Assembly (NCBI RefSeq): GCF_013410345.1
Contig: NZ_JACCFJ010000001.1
Span: 1,240,001 to 1,304,000 of the forward strand
Direction of reading: 5' to 3'
Length of the DNA: 64,000 nucleotides
DNA from: Saccharopolyspora hordei
GTDB taxonomy: Bacteria; Actinomycetota; Actinomycetes; Mycobacteriales; Pseudonocardiaceae
In this document: piece by piece, positions 8,986-17,062 of the stretch
How positions within the stretch are numbered: position 1 is the first letter of the stretch
Layout: the number at the start of each line of letters is the position of its first letter
Made by a program: the position numbers and the translations under genes
The notes under the pieces: model-generated
What the model was told of the DNA's origin: nothing
Seen by the model: the letters and a program-made list of their open reading frames with translations, nothing else
The model's database searches: none

Positions 8986-10304
8986 GCCGCACCTCCGAGC
9001 GGCAGCGTCGCCGCGTAGCCCGCGAGCTGCGAGCCGCGCAGCGGGGTCAGGGTCAGCCCGAGGCGGTTGCTGATGGCCTTCAGCCGCTCGTCGGCGGTGT
9101 CCAGCTCAGCCGGGGTGCGGGCGCTGACCCGCACCAGGCCGCGCAGCCCGACCTCGCCCTCCTCGCCGACCGGCGAGATGGACAGCGCGATGCTGGTGGA
9201 CAGCGCGCGGATGCCGGTGAGCGCGTTGAGGCTGTCGTTCATCTGGTTCGGCCAGCCGGTGATGGCGTAGCTGGAGTGGCCGACACCGCCGGCGGTCACG
9301 CCGTCCCAGCGCTCCTTGAGGCCCACCGGGCGCTGCGAGCCGAGGACGTTGTGCAGCTCCGCCGAGGAGATCCCGGCCTGCAGCAGCTCGTCCGGGTCCA
9401 GCGGGCGGCTCGGGACCCCGCGCCGCTCCAGGGCGTTCCGGACGCGCGACATCGCGCCGATGAGCGCGCGCTGCGCACCGAGGACACCGCCACCGCGCTC
9501 GCCGATCGCCTTGGCGCAGCGCTGCGGGTCCAGCCGCACCGCGATCCAGGTGGTGCGCCGCGCCGCCGCGGGCAGCCGACCCAGGACCTCGAGGTAGGAG
9601 TTCAGCGCCGGGGAGTTCGACGGCAGCGCCGCGCTGCCCGGGTAGCAGTGCCAGATGACCTGGATCGCGTCGAGCACGACACCGCGGTCCTCCAGGCACG
9701 GCGCCAGCACGCCCAGCGGCAGGTTCGGCGCGCTGTCAACGGGGTTCAGCAGCGACGGCGGCGGCTCGACCATGAGCACGCCGGTCCACTTGCCGTTGTG
9801 CCAGGACAGGCCGACGGGGTTGCGGTCGTGGTCCTGGGTGCGGGCGATCACCAGGTCCTCGACCACCAGCCGCAGCAGCGCGACCCGGTGGTTCTCGTCC
9901 GGCCCGATGATGCCGTCACCGTCCTTGTCCACGGCCGGTTCCATGGCGTCGACGTTGGCCGGGTGGGAGACCCGGGTGTGGTTGCGGCCGCGGTACTCCA
10001 GCACCAGCCCGAACCACTGGGTGAACCAGCGGCCGCGGCGCCGCAGCAGCGCGAGGATGATGGTCAGCACGGCGATCCCGGCGCCGACCGGGAGCAGCAC
10101 CTGCACCAGGTCCAGTTTCGCGCCGATGATCGCGAGGACGAGCCCGATGGCGAGGCCCACCTCGATGAGCACGATGTTGGCCGCAGGGATGCCGCCGAGC
10201 GTCACGCCGTTGATGCGCCGCCGACGCGCGCGGATGCGAGCGCGGGACGGGTTGGCGGGCCCGGGAGCTTTCGGCTGGGCCGGATGTTGCGTGGTCACGG
10301 ACAT
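8982..10304 (-). CDS. eccE: Type VII secretion protein EccE
   Basis: Peripheral subunit of the ESX inner-membrane complex, 440 aa from the ATG at 10304, which follows a GGGGGAGAG ribosome binding site. Two membrane segments lie near the N-terminus (about residues 35-60 and 64-85), followed by a cytosolic domain with KWTGVLMVEPPPSLL and TTWIAVRLDPQRCA, consistent with EccE. Upstream in-frame sequence is not coding-like. It is divergent from eccB and coupled to the gene at 8254. EccE is normally the least conserved of the core components. Confidence 0.88.
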   Translation of the reverse strand: MSVTTQHPAQPKAPGPANPSRARIRARRRRINGVTLGGIPAANIVLIEVGLAIGLVLAIIGAKLDLVQVLLPVGAGIAVLTIILALLRRRGRWFTQWFGLVLEYRGRNHTRVSHPANVDAMEPAVDKDGDGIIGPDENHRVALLRLVVEDLVIARTQDHDRNPVGLSWHNGKWTGVLMVEPPPSLLNPVDSAPNLPLGVLAPCLEDRGVVLDAIQVIWHCYPGSAALPSNSPALNSYLEVLGRLPAAARRTTWIAVRLDPQRCAKAIGERGGGVLGAQRALIGAMSRVRNALERRGVPSRPLDPDELLQAGISSAELHNVLGSQRPVGLKERWDGVTAGGVGHSSYAITGWPNQMNDSLNALTGIRALSTSIALSISPVGEEGEVGLRGLVRVSARTPAELDTADERLKAISNRLGLTLTPLRGSQLAGYAATLPLGGAA

Positions 10305-10480
10305 CCGTTCGGTCTCTCCCCCTCGCAGGTAGGTGCGGCGCTCGGCGCGCTGGGACGCGAATCTTCGGGTCAGCCGCGTGAAGAGAATACTGACGGACTC
10401 GGTCGAACCGCACCCATTCGGTATCTCTCTGCGACTATCCTGCGAAACCGTACCTCGGACGGGAGAGCTGTAGGCGAAGA
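10305..10480. promoter_or_regulatory. Divergent eccE/eccB promoter region
   Basis: A 176-base region between divergent starts. A TATCCT hexamer at 10436-10441 is a plausible -10 for eccB. TATTCT on the minus strand (10384-10389) is a plausible -10 for eccE. No convincing -35 hexamers were found for either. The local A+T content is higher than in flanking coding sequence. Confidence 0.4.
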
Positions 10481-12067
10481 ATGGCATCAACACCCACAAC
10501 CAAGTCACAGGTCCAGGCGTACCGGTTCGTGCTCCGACGCATGGAGTCCGCGCTGGTGCGCAAAGACGCGGTGATGCTCCACGATCCGATGGGTTCGCAC
10601 AAGCGGGCCACGATCGCCGGGGCCGTGCTCGCCGCCATCGCATGCATCGGGTTCCTGGTGTGGGGCCTGTTCGGCGGCATGGGTTCGGTGCCGCAACCGG
10701 GGTCGATCGTCATCGGCAAGGAGACCGGCAGCGTCTTCGTCGTCACGTCCGACGAAGACGCGGAGAAGCGGCTCATCCCGATGCTCAACGTGGCGTCGGC
10801 GAAGCTGTTGGTGATGGCGCAGGGCGGCGCGCAGGGCGGTGGCCCGATCCCGACCACGGTGGTGAAGGAGTCGGCGCTGGCGGAGATCCCGCGCGGTTCG
10901 CTCACCGGTCTGGTCAACGCCCCGACCTACCTGCCGGACGCGAAGAACATCGCCGAGCCGTCGTGGGCGATCTGCGACGTCGGCCAGGTCAAGGACACCC
11001 TCAACGACGCCCGCGTGGAGGCGGCGACCAAGGTCCAGACGACCGTCATCGGCGGGGACGGGCACCACGGCACCGAGCTGCGGCCGGACCAGTCGCTGTA
11101 CGTCAAGGACCAGACCTCCGGCCGGGAGTACCTCGTCTACCGGGTGGAGGACCTGCCCGGCAAGCCGCACACCCACGTGGTCAAGTCGATGGTCAACCGC
11201 AACGAGACCACGATCCTGGACATGTACGGCCTGCGGGGCGCGACGCCGCGCACCATCAGCACGCACATGCTCAACGCCATCCCCGAGGTGCCGGCGCTGC
11301 GCGTGCCGGCCATCGACGGTGACGGCGACCAGCTGAGCTACATGAGCAACCGCAAGGTCGGTGACGTGGTGCGCCGGACCGTCCCGGGCCAGCCGGACGA
11401 GTTCTACCTGCTGCTGCCGAGCGGCAAGCAGAAGATCAGCGAGGGCGCGGCGGCGGTGCTGCACGCGGACAAGACCAACAGCCGGGACATCCCGAACGCG
11501 ACCGGTGCCGTCACCGACGCCGACGAGGCCGACGACGACGAGAAGATCAACCTCTCCCACTTCCCGGTGGCGGTGCCCAGCCCGGTCACCTTCCAGCAGT
11601 CCGACACCTCGTGCCTGAGCTGGAAGAACGTCAACGGCGACCAGAACATCACGGTCACCCTGAACAAGGGCACGCCGGCGGTGAAGCCGGCGGTCAAGCT
11701 GGCGCAGTACGACGGGACCGGCCCGAACGTCGACTACTTCTACATGCCGGCGGGCAAGGCGGCCGTGGTGCGCGCCACCTCGAACGAGGCCGGTGCGGAC
11801 AGCGGTCCGCTGTTCCTGGTCTCCGACCAGGGCGTGCAGTACGGCATCAAGGACGTCGCCACCGCGCAGGGTCTCGGCGTGGTCGGCGGTGCCGGTGACA
11901 TCAAGGCGGGTCCGTCCTGGCTGACGCGGGTGCTGCCCAAGGGCGACTTCCTCGACCCGGCCAACGCGAGCATGACCTACGACGCGGTGCCTGTCGGTCC
12001 GGGCGTCAACCGCCCGCCGAAGAACACCCAGCAGCAGGCCGGAGCGGCCCCGATGATGGGGAGCTGA
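10481..12067 (+). CDS. eccB: Type VII secretion protein EccB
   Basis: Membrane-anchored periplasmic subunit of the ESX complex, 528 aa. The cytosolic N-terminus STPTTKSQVQAYRFVLRRME is the EccB hallmark. A single membrane segment follows (about residues 43-68), then a long extracytoplasmic repeat domain with paired cysteines (SWAICDV, TSCLSWKN). Length matches the family (about 480-530 aa). It ends with a short Pro/Gln-rich tail. It is divergent from eccE. A hairpin follows before the substrate-like genes, so those may have their own expression control. Confidence 0.97.
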   Translation: MASTPTTKSQVQAYRFVLRRMESALVRKDAVMLHDPMGSHKRATIAGAVLAAIACIGFLVWGLFGGMGSVPQPGSIVIGKETGSVFVVTSDEDAEKRLIPMLNVASAKLLVMAQGGAQGGGPIPTTVVKESALAEIPRGSLTGLVNAPTYLPDAKNIAEPSWAICDVGQVKDTLNDARVEAATKVQTTVIGGDGHHGTELRPDQSLYVKDQTSGREYLVYRVEDLPGKPHTHVVKSMVNRNETTILDMYGLRGATPRTISTHMLNAIPEVPALRVPAIDGDGDQLSYMSNRKVGDVVRRTVPGQPDEFYLLLPSGKQKISEGAAAVLHADKTNSRDIPNATGAVTDADEADDDEKINLSHFPVAVPSPVTFQQSDTSCLSWKNVNGDQNITVTLNKGTPAVKPAVKLAQYDGTGPNVDYFYMPAGKAAVVRATSNEAGADSGPLFLVSDQGVQYGIKDVATAQGLGVVGGAGDIKAGPSWLTRVLPKGDFLDPANASMTYDAVPVGPGVNRPPKNTQQQAGAAPMMGS

Positions 12068-12129
12068 TCTCCGGCCCAGCTCGAGGGGAACCGAACAGGC
12101 ACGCTCGAACGTCCGAGGAACGAGCACAT

Positions 12130-12162
12130 CCGCCCGCAGCACAACGGTGTGGCTGCGGGCGG
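12130..12162. terminator. Hairpin after eccB
   Basis: An 11-bp inverted repeat, CCGCCCGCAGC / GCTGCGGGCGG, with an 11-base loop, 62 bases after the eccB stop. It probably terminates or attenuates eccB transcription before the downstream pair. Confidence 0.55.
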
Positions 12163-12233
12163 ACTGCTATCGAGGGTCCCGGCGACCGGCTCGCAGGGGA
12201 CCCCGGAGCAGCGAAGCAGGTGGGAGGTGCCAG

Positions 12234-12545
12234 GTGTCGGGGATCCGGGTCGATGTCGAGTGGTTGGCGACGTACGCGCGCGAGGTGCGCGCTGCGGGTG
12301 AGGAGATCGCCGCCGCACCGCGGGAGCTGGCCGCGGCGGAGCTGGCGCCGGAGGCGTTCGGCGAGCTCGGGCGGAAGGCGGGGGCGGCCGAGGCCTACCA
12401 GCGGTTGTCCGCGCTGCTGGTGGACCAGAGCCGGCGCGCCAGCGAAGCGCTGACCCGCGCCGGGGACGAACTGGGTGAGGTCGTGGCGTTCCACTCCGGT
12501 GGCGACGACGACGGTGCCCTCGAGATCCGCAAGCTGGAGGGCTGA
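12234..12545 (+). CDS. EspC/WXG100-like T7SS protein
   Basis: A 103-aa helical protein. GTG at 12234 follows GGGAGG by six bases. The sequence GIRVDVEWLATYAREVRAAGEEIAAAP and a second long helix resemble the DUF2580 (EspC-like) family of small ESX-associated proteins that form helical hairpins. No canonical YxxxD/E secretion motif is seen at the C-terminus (it reads FHSGGDDDG). It lies three bases before a larger Gly-rich gene, the typical small/large pairing of ESX substrates. Function is inferred from this context. Confidence 0.7.
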   Translation: MSGIRVDVEWLATYAREVRAAGEEIAAAPRELAAAELAPEAFGELGRKAGAAEAYQRLSALLVDQSRRASEALTRAGDELGEVVAFHSGGDDDGALEIRKLEG

Positions 12546-12548
12546 ACC

Positions 12549-13835
12549 GTGCGGCGGGACGACAACGCGGTGGCGGAGCACCTCGACTACCTGGCGCGCA
12601 CCGCGCGCGACCTGGCCTTGGAGGACGTGGTCCCGGCGCAGCTGGCCGAACTCGTGGGCCACCAGGACGACCTGCGCGCGGCGGCCCGGGTCTGGCGGGA
12701 GACCGCCGACGCGGTCGAGCAGGCGACCGGGGACGTGCACAAGCACCTCGGCGGCATCGACGCGGCCTGGCAGGGCGCGGACGCCGAGGCGTTCCTCGCG
12801 CACGTCCGCGAGGTCGGCCTGGCGGGCAACGACCTCATCGACGCCATGCGCGCGCTGGCGGACGTGCTGGAGCACACCGTCGAGAGCGTGCAGGAGCAGG
12901 TGGACGACCTCGGCGAGGTGATCGCGGAGGCCGCGGACGTGGTGTCCGCGGCGCTGCTGCTGCCGGAGGGCGGTGCGGAGCGCGCCCGCGTTCACCTGTC
13001 CGAGCTGGCCGACCCGGTGCAGGAGGTCGTCGAGTCCATTTCGGACACCTACCGCGCCTTCGCCCGGTTCTGCGACGACCTGGAGGCGGGGCGGTCGGCG
13101 GGACCGGTGCAGTTCGACGACCGGGTGCCCGCGCAGCCGTGGGACTTCACCGCGCCCACCGAGGCAGCACCACCGGCTCCGGAGGGCACCGAGGCGCACG
13201 CGAACGGTGACGCCGCAGGCAGCGGCGGCACTGGCGGTGAGGCCGGTGGGGGCGGTGCCGGGACCGTCGCGGCAGGCGGTGGCGGAGCGGGCACCGTGGG
13301 TGCGGCACCGGACGCCGGGGAACCGCCGCTGGCGGAGGGCGGCCGCACCGCGGCCGGCGAGCCCTCCTCGGCCACGCCGCCCGCTGCGGCGGCCACCGGG
13401 GGCGCGGTCGCCGCGGGAGCCGCGGGAGGTGCGGTGGCCGGCGGGATGTACGGCGGGATGATGCCCATGGGCGCGATGGGTGCCATGGGCGGTGCTCAGG
13501 GCGGCGGCCAGGAGCGCAAGAACCAGTCGCGCTTGCGGTCCACGCCGGAGCAGCTGTTCGGCACGCCCCCGGAGGCCGCCCCGGCGGTGTTCGGCGCGCC
13601 GTCGAGCCAGCAGCCGAACCCGGAACCGGTGGCCCGCAGCGGGAAGCTGGACATCCCGTCGACGCTGCACTCCGACGGTCCCCGCAAGTCCATCGACGAC
13701 GCCCTGCACCCGAAGCAACCCGGTGCGGACAAGCCGAAGTCGGCCGCCGTCGGCGACGCCCCACCCCCCAAGCCGCGCACCGGCACGGCCTCGGTCGGCG
13801 ACGCCCCACCCCCGAGGCGCCGCGGCGAGGACTGA
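12549..13835 (+). CDS. Large Gly/Ala-rich T7SS substrate-like protein
   Basis: A 428-aa protein, GTG start three bases after the preceding EspC-like gene. Residues about 1-185 are alpha-helical with a WXG-type turn (AAWQGADAEAF). Residues about 195-315 are Gly/Ala low complexity ending in a Met-rich stretch (MYGGMMPMGAMGAMGG). A conserved tail element follows (QERKNQSRLR...EQLF...PAVFG), shared with the proteins at 24751 and 34720, and then a basic Pro-rich end. The layout resembles PPE-like ESX substrates. No enzymatic domain is visible. It is followed by a strong bidirectional terminator. Confidence 0.75.
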   Translation: MRRDDNAVAEHLDYLARTARDLALEDVVPAQLAELVGHQDDLRAAARVWRETADAVEQATGDVHKHLGGIDAAWQGADAEAFLAHVREVGLAGNDLIDAMRALADVLEHTVESVQEQVDDLGEVIAEAADVVSAALLLPEGGAERARVHLSELADPVQEVVESISDTYRAFARFCDDLEAGRSAGPVQFDDRVPAQPWDFTAPTEAAPPAPEGTEAHANGDAAGSGGTGGEAGGGGAGTVAAGGGGAGTVGAAPDAGEPPLAEGGRTAAGEPSSATPPAAAATGGAVAAGAAGGAVAGGMYGGMMPMGAMGAMGGAQGGGQERKNQSRLRSTPEQLFGTPPEAAPAVFGAPSSQQPNPEPVARSGKLDIPSTLHSDGPRKSIDDALHPKQPGADKPKSAAVGDAPPPKPRTGTASVGDAPPPRRRGED

Positions 13836-13872
13836 GGTGTCCGGCGGGAACGCTGCGGCGACGCGGACAGCA

Positions 13873-13909
13873 GAACGGCCCGGTGTCCACACTGGACACC
13901 GGGCCGTTC
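13873..13909. terminator. Bidirectional terminator hairpin
   Basis: Perfect 17-bp inverted repeat GAACGGCCCGGTGTCCA / TGGACACCGGGCCGTTC with a 3-base loop. It lies between the convergent substrate-like gene and mycP. Confidence 0.8.
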
Positions 13910-13922
13910 TCGTGTCGTCGGG

Positions 13923-15320
13923 TCAGCGGTCGCCGCGGGTGCGGGCTCGGACGTTGCGGACCGCGTTGGTGAGGAACGCCGTGAAGACGATCGCCGCGAT
14001 CCCCGCGCCCGCGCCGCCGAGGGCGATGATCAGGGCCGGGTAGTCCGGCTGCGGGATCACGTCGGCGCCCAGGCGGGCCTGCTTCTGCGGCGGCTCCTGC
14101 TTGCCCCACTCGGACGGCACCACGTCGCCCAGCGCGGCCTCCACGTCGATCACGCCGTAGCCGACGATGTCGTTGCGCCCGTTGGAACCACCGGGGTGCA
14201 GCGCCGTCTGCTTGATCCGGTCCATGATCTCCTTCGGGCTGAGCTGCTTGCCCTCGGCCTCGAACTTCTGCTTGATCAGGACCGCCAGCCCGGACACGTA
14301 CGGGGCGGCGAAGCTGGTGCCCTCGATCGGGCCCAGCTGACCGTCCGCGCCGTGCGCGATCTGGCTGGCCAGGCCGGTGCCGCCGTTGCCGGGGTCGAGG
14401 GTGACGAGGTTCTCGCCCGGCGCGGCCACGTCGACCCACGGGCCCGCGACGTTGAAGTCGGAGGGCGCGCCCTGCTCGTTCACCGAGGAGACGGTGAGCA
14501 CGTAGTCGTCGAACCAGGCGGGCAGCACCGCGGTGGTCGGGCTGCCGGTCGGGTTCGCCTGGCAGGCCCCGCCGACGTTGCCGGCCGCGACGACGATCAC
14601 GACGCCCGCGTCATAGGCCTGCTTGACCGCGGTCTGCAGCTCCTGGTTGCCCTCGTTGTTCGGGTTGGCGGCCTGGGCGATCGGCTGGCAGGACGACTGC
14701 GAGATGTTGATGACGTCGGCACCCTCCGCCACCGCCCGGTTGATGGCCTGCGCCATCGTGCGGGTGTTGCCGACCGTCTTGTTGGTCTCGTCCTCGACGA
14801 ACAGGCTGGAGCTCTGCCGGATGGACACGATCGCCGCGTCCGGGGCGACCCCGACGTAGCCGGTCTGGTTCGTCGGGTCCTCGTCGGCCGCGATGATGCC
14901 CGCGACGATCGTGCCGTGCCCGTCGCAGTCCGTGAGCGCCCCGCCCTTGGGGATGCTGCTGCCGCCGTCCCGCAGGCCGTGCTGCAGCCGGGGGTGCGGG
15001 TTCACGCCGGTGTCGATGACCGCGACCGTCTTGCCCTGGCCGCGGAAACCCTGCTCGTGCGCCCGCTCGTAGCCCAGCACGAGCTGGCTCCACGGCTTCT
15101 CCTCGATCAGGCCGCCACCGGGGTTGCCCTGCATGCAGGCCTGCTTCTGCGGGTAGTTGAACTGCTGCAGGCCAGGCGGGGCGACCTTGGACTCGTCCAG
15201 CTCCGGGGGGCCGACGGTCTGCGCCATCGCGGGTGCCGTCGGCCCACCCAGCGCGAGCACGCCGACCGCGGCGAGCAACGCCGACGCGCGCCGCGTGCTG
15301 CGGGAGAACCTTGAGCGCAT
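13923..15320 (-). CDS. mycP: Mycosin, S8 serine protease of type VII secretion
   Basis: Membrane-anchored subtilisin-like protease of the ESX complex, 465 aa. The ATG at 15320 follows GAGGGG. A signal peptide covers about residues 1-34 (ending APAMAQ). The catalytic residues are Asp103 (VIDTGVN), His135 (DGHGTIVAGI) and Ser336 (GTSFAAPYVSG), with oxyanion Asn248 (AAGNVGG). A C-terminal membrane anchor lies at about 430-455 and ends in basic residues. Length and order match mycobacterial MycP. It is encoded 11 bases downstream of eccD on the same strand. Confidence 0.97.
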   Translation of the reverse strand: MRSRFSRSTRRASALLAAVGVLALGGPTAPAMAQTVGPPELDESKVAPPGLQQFNYPQKQACMQGNPGGGLIEEKPWSQLVLGYERAHEQGFRGQGKTVAVIDTGVNPHPRLQHGLRDGGSSIPKGGALTDCDGHGTIVAGIIAADEDPTNQTGYVGVAPDAAIVSIRQSSSLFVEDETNKTVGNTRTMAQAINRAVAEGADVINISQSSCQPIAQAANPNNEGNQELQTAVKQAYDAGVVIVVAAGNVGGACQANPTGSPTTAVLPAWFDDYVLTVSSVNEQGAPSDFNVAGPWVDVAAPGENLVTLDPGNGGTGLASQIAHGADGQLGPIEGTSFAAPYVSGLAVLIKQKFEAEGKQLSPKEIMDRIKQTALHPGGSNGRNDIVGYGVIDVEAALGDVVPSEWGKQEPPQKQARLGADVIPQPDYPALIIALGGAGAGIAAIVFTAFLTNAVRNVRARTRGDR

Positions 15321-15331
15321 CGAGCCGCCCC

Positions 15332-16771
15332 TCAGAAGTTGATGTTGAGGTCGCGGATGTACATGTAGAGGTCCATCGCGGCCAGCGCCAGCGGCAGCAC
15401 CAGGGCGATGAGCACCGCCTCCAGGATGTCCACCATGCGGCGCTGCACCGGGGAGAACCGCTTGTTCGGGAACACCACGCCGAAGATGATCGCCAGCACG
15501 CCGAGGACAAGCAGCGGCGGGAAGGTCCACGCCACCGCGATCGGCATCGTCGCGACCTGGGTGAGCAGGCCGATGGTGACGCCGAGCGAGGACAGCAGAC
15601 CGCTGAACAGCAGCGCGATCGCCTGGGCGCCGTTGGCGTAGTTGCGGCCGCGCAGCAGCAGCACCGCGGAGGCCACGACGGCGAACGCCGCACCCCAGAT
15701 CGGGTTGTCCGCGGCGGCGACCACGGCGCCGATCGCGGCGGTCACGCCGCAGCCGACGATCAGACCGGTCATGTACTGGTGCGCCAGACCGGTCTGCCGC
15801 TCGATCTCCCGGTAGTCCGGGAAGCCGGTGTCCTCCTTGAGGTCCTCGGCGCTGCCCGGCACGTGCGGCAGCGGCAGCTTGGCGAGCTGGATCGTCAGGC
15901 GCGGCAGCACCGAGATTCCGGCCAGGCCGACGGCGGCGACACCGGCGGCGATGCCGGCCGTGTTCGCGGCGGGGACCAGGGTGGCGATGATGAAGCCCAC
16001 GGTGCCGAAGGCGCCCGCGGTGGCGGCGGCGATGAACGTGACGATGCCCGCGCCGATCACCATGATCGACACTGACGCGAAGATGAGCATCAACGCGGAG
16101 GCCAGCAGCAACCGCGGTTCCAGCGCGTTGCCGGGCACGATGTTGAAGCCGCCGACGAAGGCGAACGGCAGACCGCCGGCCGCGGCGATGACGGTCCCGG
16201 TGGTCGGCGCGGCGTACGCGCGCGCCACGATGGAGCCGACGCCGGTGGCGAAGATCGCGACCACGACGCCGATCACGGCGGCCACGATCTGGTAGACGAC
16301 CGCGGTCGTGGTGTTGAGGTTCGGGTGCAGCAGCCCGGCCGGGCCGGCCAGCCCGAGCGCCGCGGCGGCGGCGATCATCGCCAGCGCGCCGGCGGTGTGC
16401 CCGACCTTCGCCGCGGTCTCCTTGGTCCAGGGGCGGTAGCTGCCGGGTTCGGCTTCGGCGAGCGCGTCGACGACGTCGTCGTACAGCGGCGGCGGGGGGT
16501 TGTCCGCGCCGCGCCGCAGCTGCAGCATGTCGCCGTCGACGATGCCCTGCGCGGACAGCGACTGGTTCGGTTCGAGCGGCTGGCTGTCACCGAGCCTGGC
16601 CAGGACCCAGCCCCCGTGCCGGGAACCGCCGTCCGGCTTCGTCTCGCGGGCCATCTCCAGCAGCATCGGCAGCAGGTCTGCCACCGACACGTCGGAAGGC
16701 AGCGCCAGGTCGATGCGAGTTGTAGGTGCCACCACCGTCACGCGGCTGAACACCGTGGTCCCGGTCGCCAC
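15332..16771 (-). CDS. eccD: Type VII secretion integral membrane protein EccD
   Basis: Channel-forming subunit of the ESX complex, 479 aa. The N-terminal 90 residues form the cytosolic ubiquitin-like domain (FSRVTVVAPTTRIDLALPSDV). About eleven membrane segments follow, from residue 125 to the C-terminus, with a cytosolic loop at about 310-335 (PGSAEDLKEDTGFPDYREIE). Length and topology fit EccD (11 TM, about 460-510 aa). Divergent from eccC across a 291-base region, and followed by mycP in an apparent operon. Confidence 0.96.
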   Translation of the reverse strand: MATGTTVFSRVTVVAPTTRIDLALPSDVSVADLLPMLLEMARETKPDGGSRHGGWVLARLGDSQPLEPNQSLSAQGIVDGDMLQLRRGADNPPPPLYDDVVDALAEAEPGSYRPWTKETAAKVGHTAGALAMIAAAAALGLAGPAGLLHPNLNTTTAVVYQIVAAVIGVVVAIFATGVGSIVARAYAAPTTGTVIAAAGGLPFAFVGGFNIVPGNALEPRLLLASALMLIFASVSIMVIGAGIVTFIAAATAGAFGTVGFIIATLVPAANTAGIAAGVAAVGLAGISVLPRLTIQLAKLPLPHVPGSAEDLKEDTGFPDYREIERQTGLAHQYMTGLIVGCGVTAAIGAVVAAADNPIWGAAFAVVASAVLLLRGRNYANGAQAIALLFSGLLSSLGVTIGLLTQVATMPIAVAWTFPPLLVLGVLAIIFGVVFPNKRFSPVQRRMVDILEAVLIALVLPLALAAMDLYMYIRDLNINF

Positions 16772-17062
16772 TTGGGCCCCCTACTCCGTGAAGGTCGATC
16801 GCGTGCATTCGTTCATCGTCTGGGGCTCGATCCAACCAAGACCGGAATTTCTCGCGAAACCCACCCGCCCGGTCGGAGAGCGCCCCTAGTATGGCCACAC
16901 CGACCGTCGACGGGTGGCGGGTTTGGCGGAACTCGTACCAACGACTTCGTATCTGCTTGGTCACGTCCGACTCGGACCCCGCCGCCGGGGGCGCCTCAGC
17001 TGTGGAGAATGCTGGGCGCGACATCGAGAGCACGTTCTGACACGGAAAGGTTGTTGCGTCCG
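16772..17062. promoter_or_regulatory. Divergent eccD/eccC intergenic region
   Basis: A 291-base gap with higher A+T content than its neighbours. TAGTAT at 16887-16892 is a plausible -10 hexamer for eccC, which would give a leader of about 160 bases. No clear -35 or operator palindrome was found. The region does not look coding on either strand. Confidence 0.35.

Noticed and set aside
10305-10643. Upstream in-frame extension of eccE
   Set aside because: The sequence is Arg/Pro-rich and overlaps the eccB start. The ATG at 10304 has a clear ribosome binding site and precedes the first membrane span.
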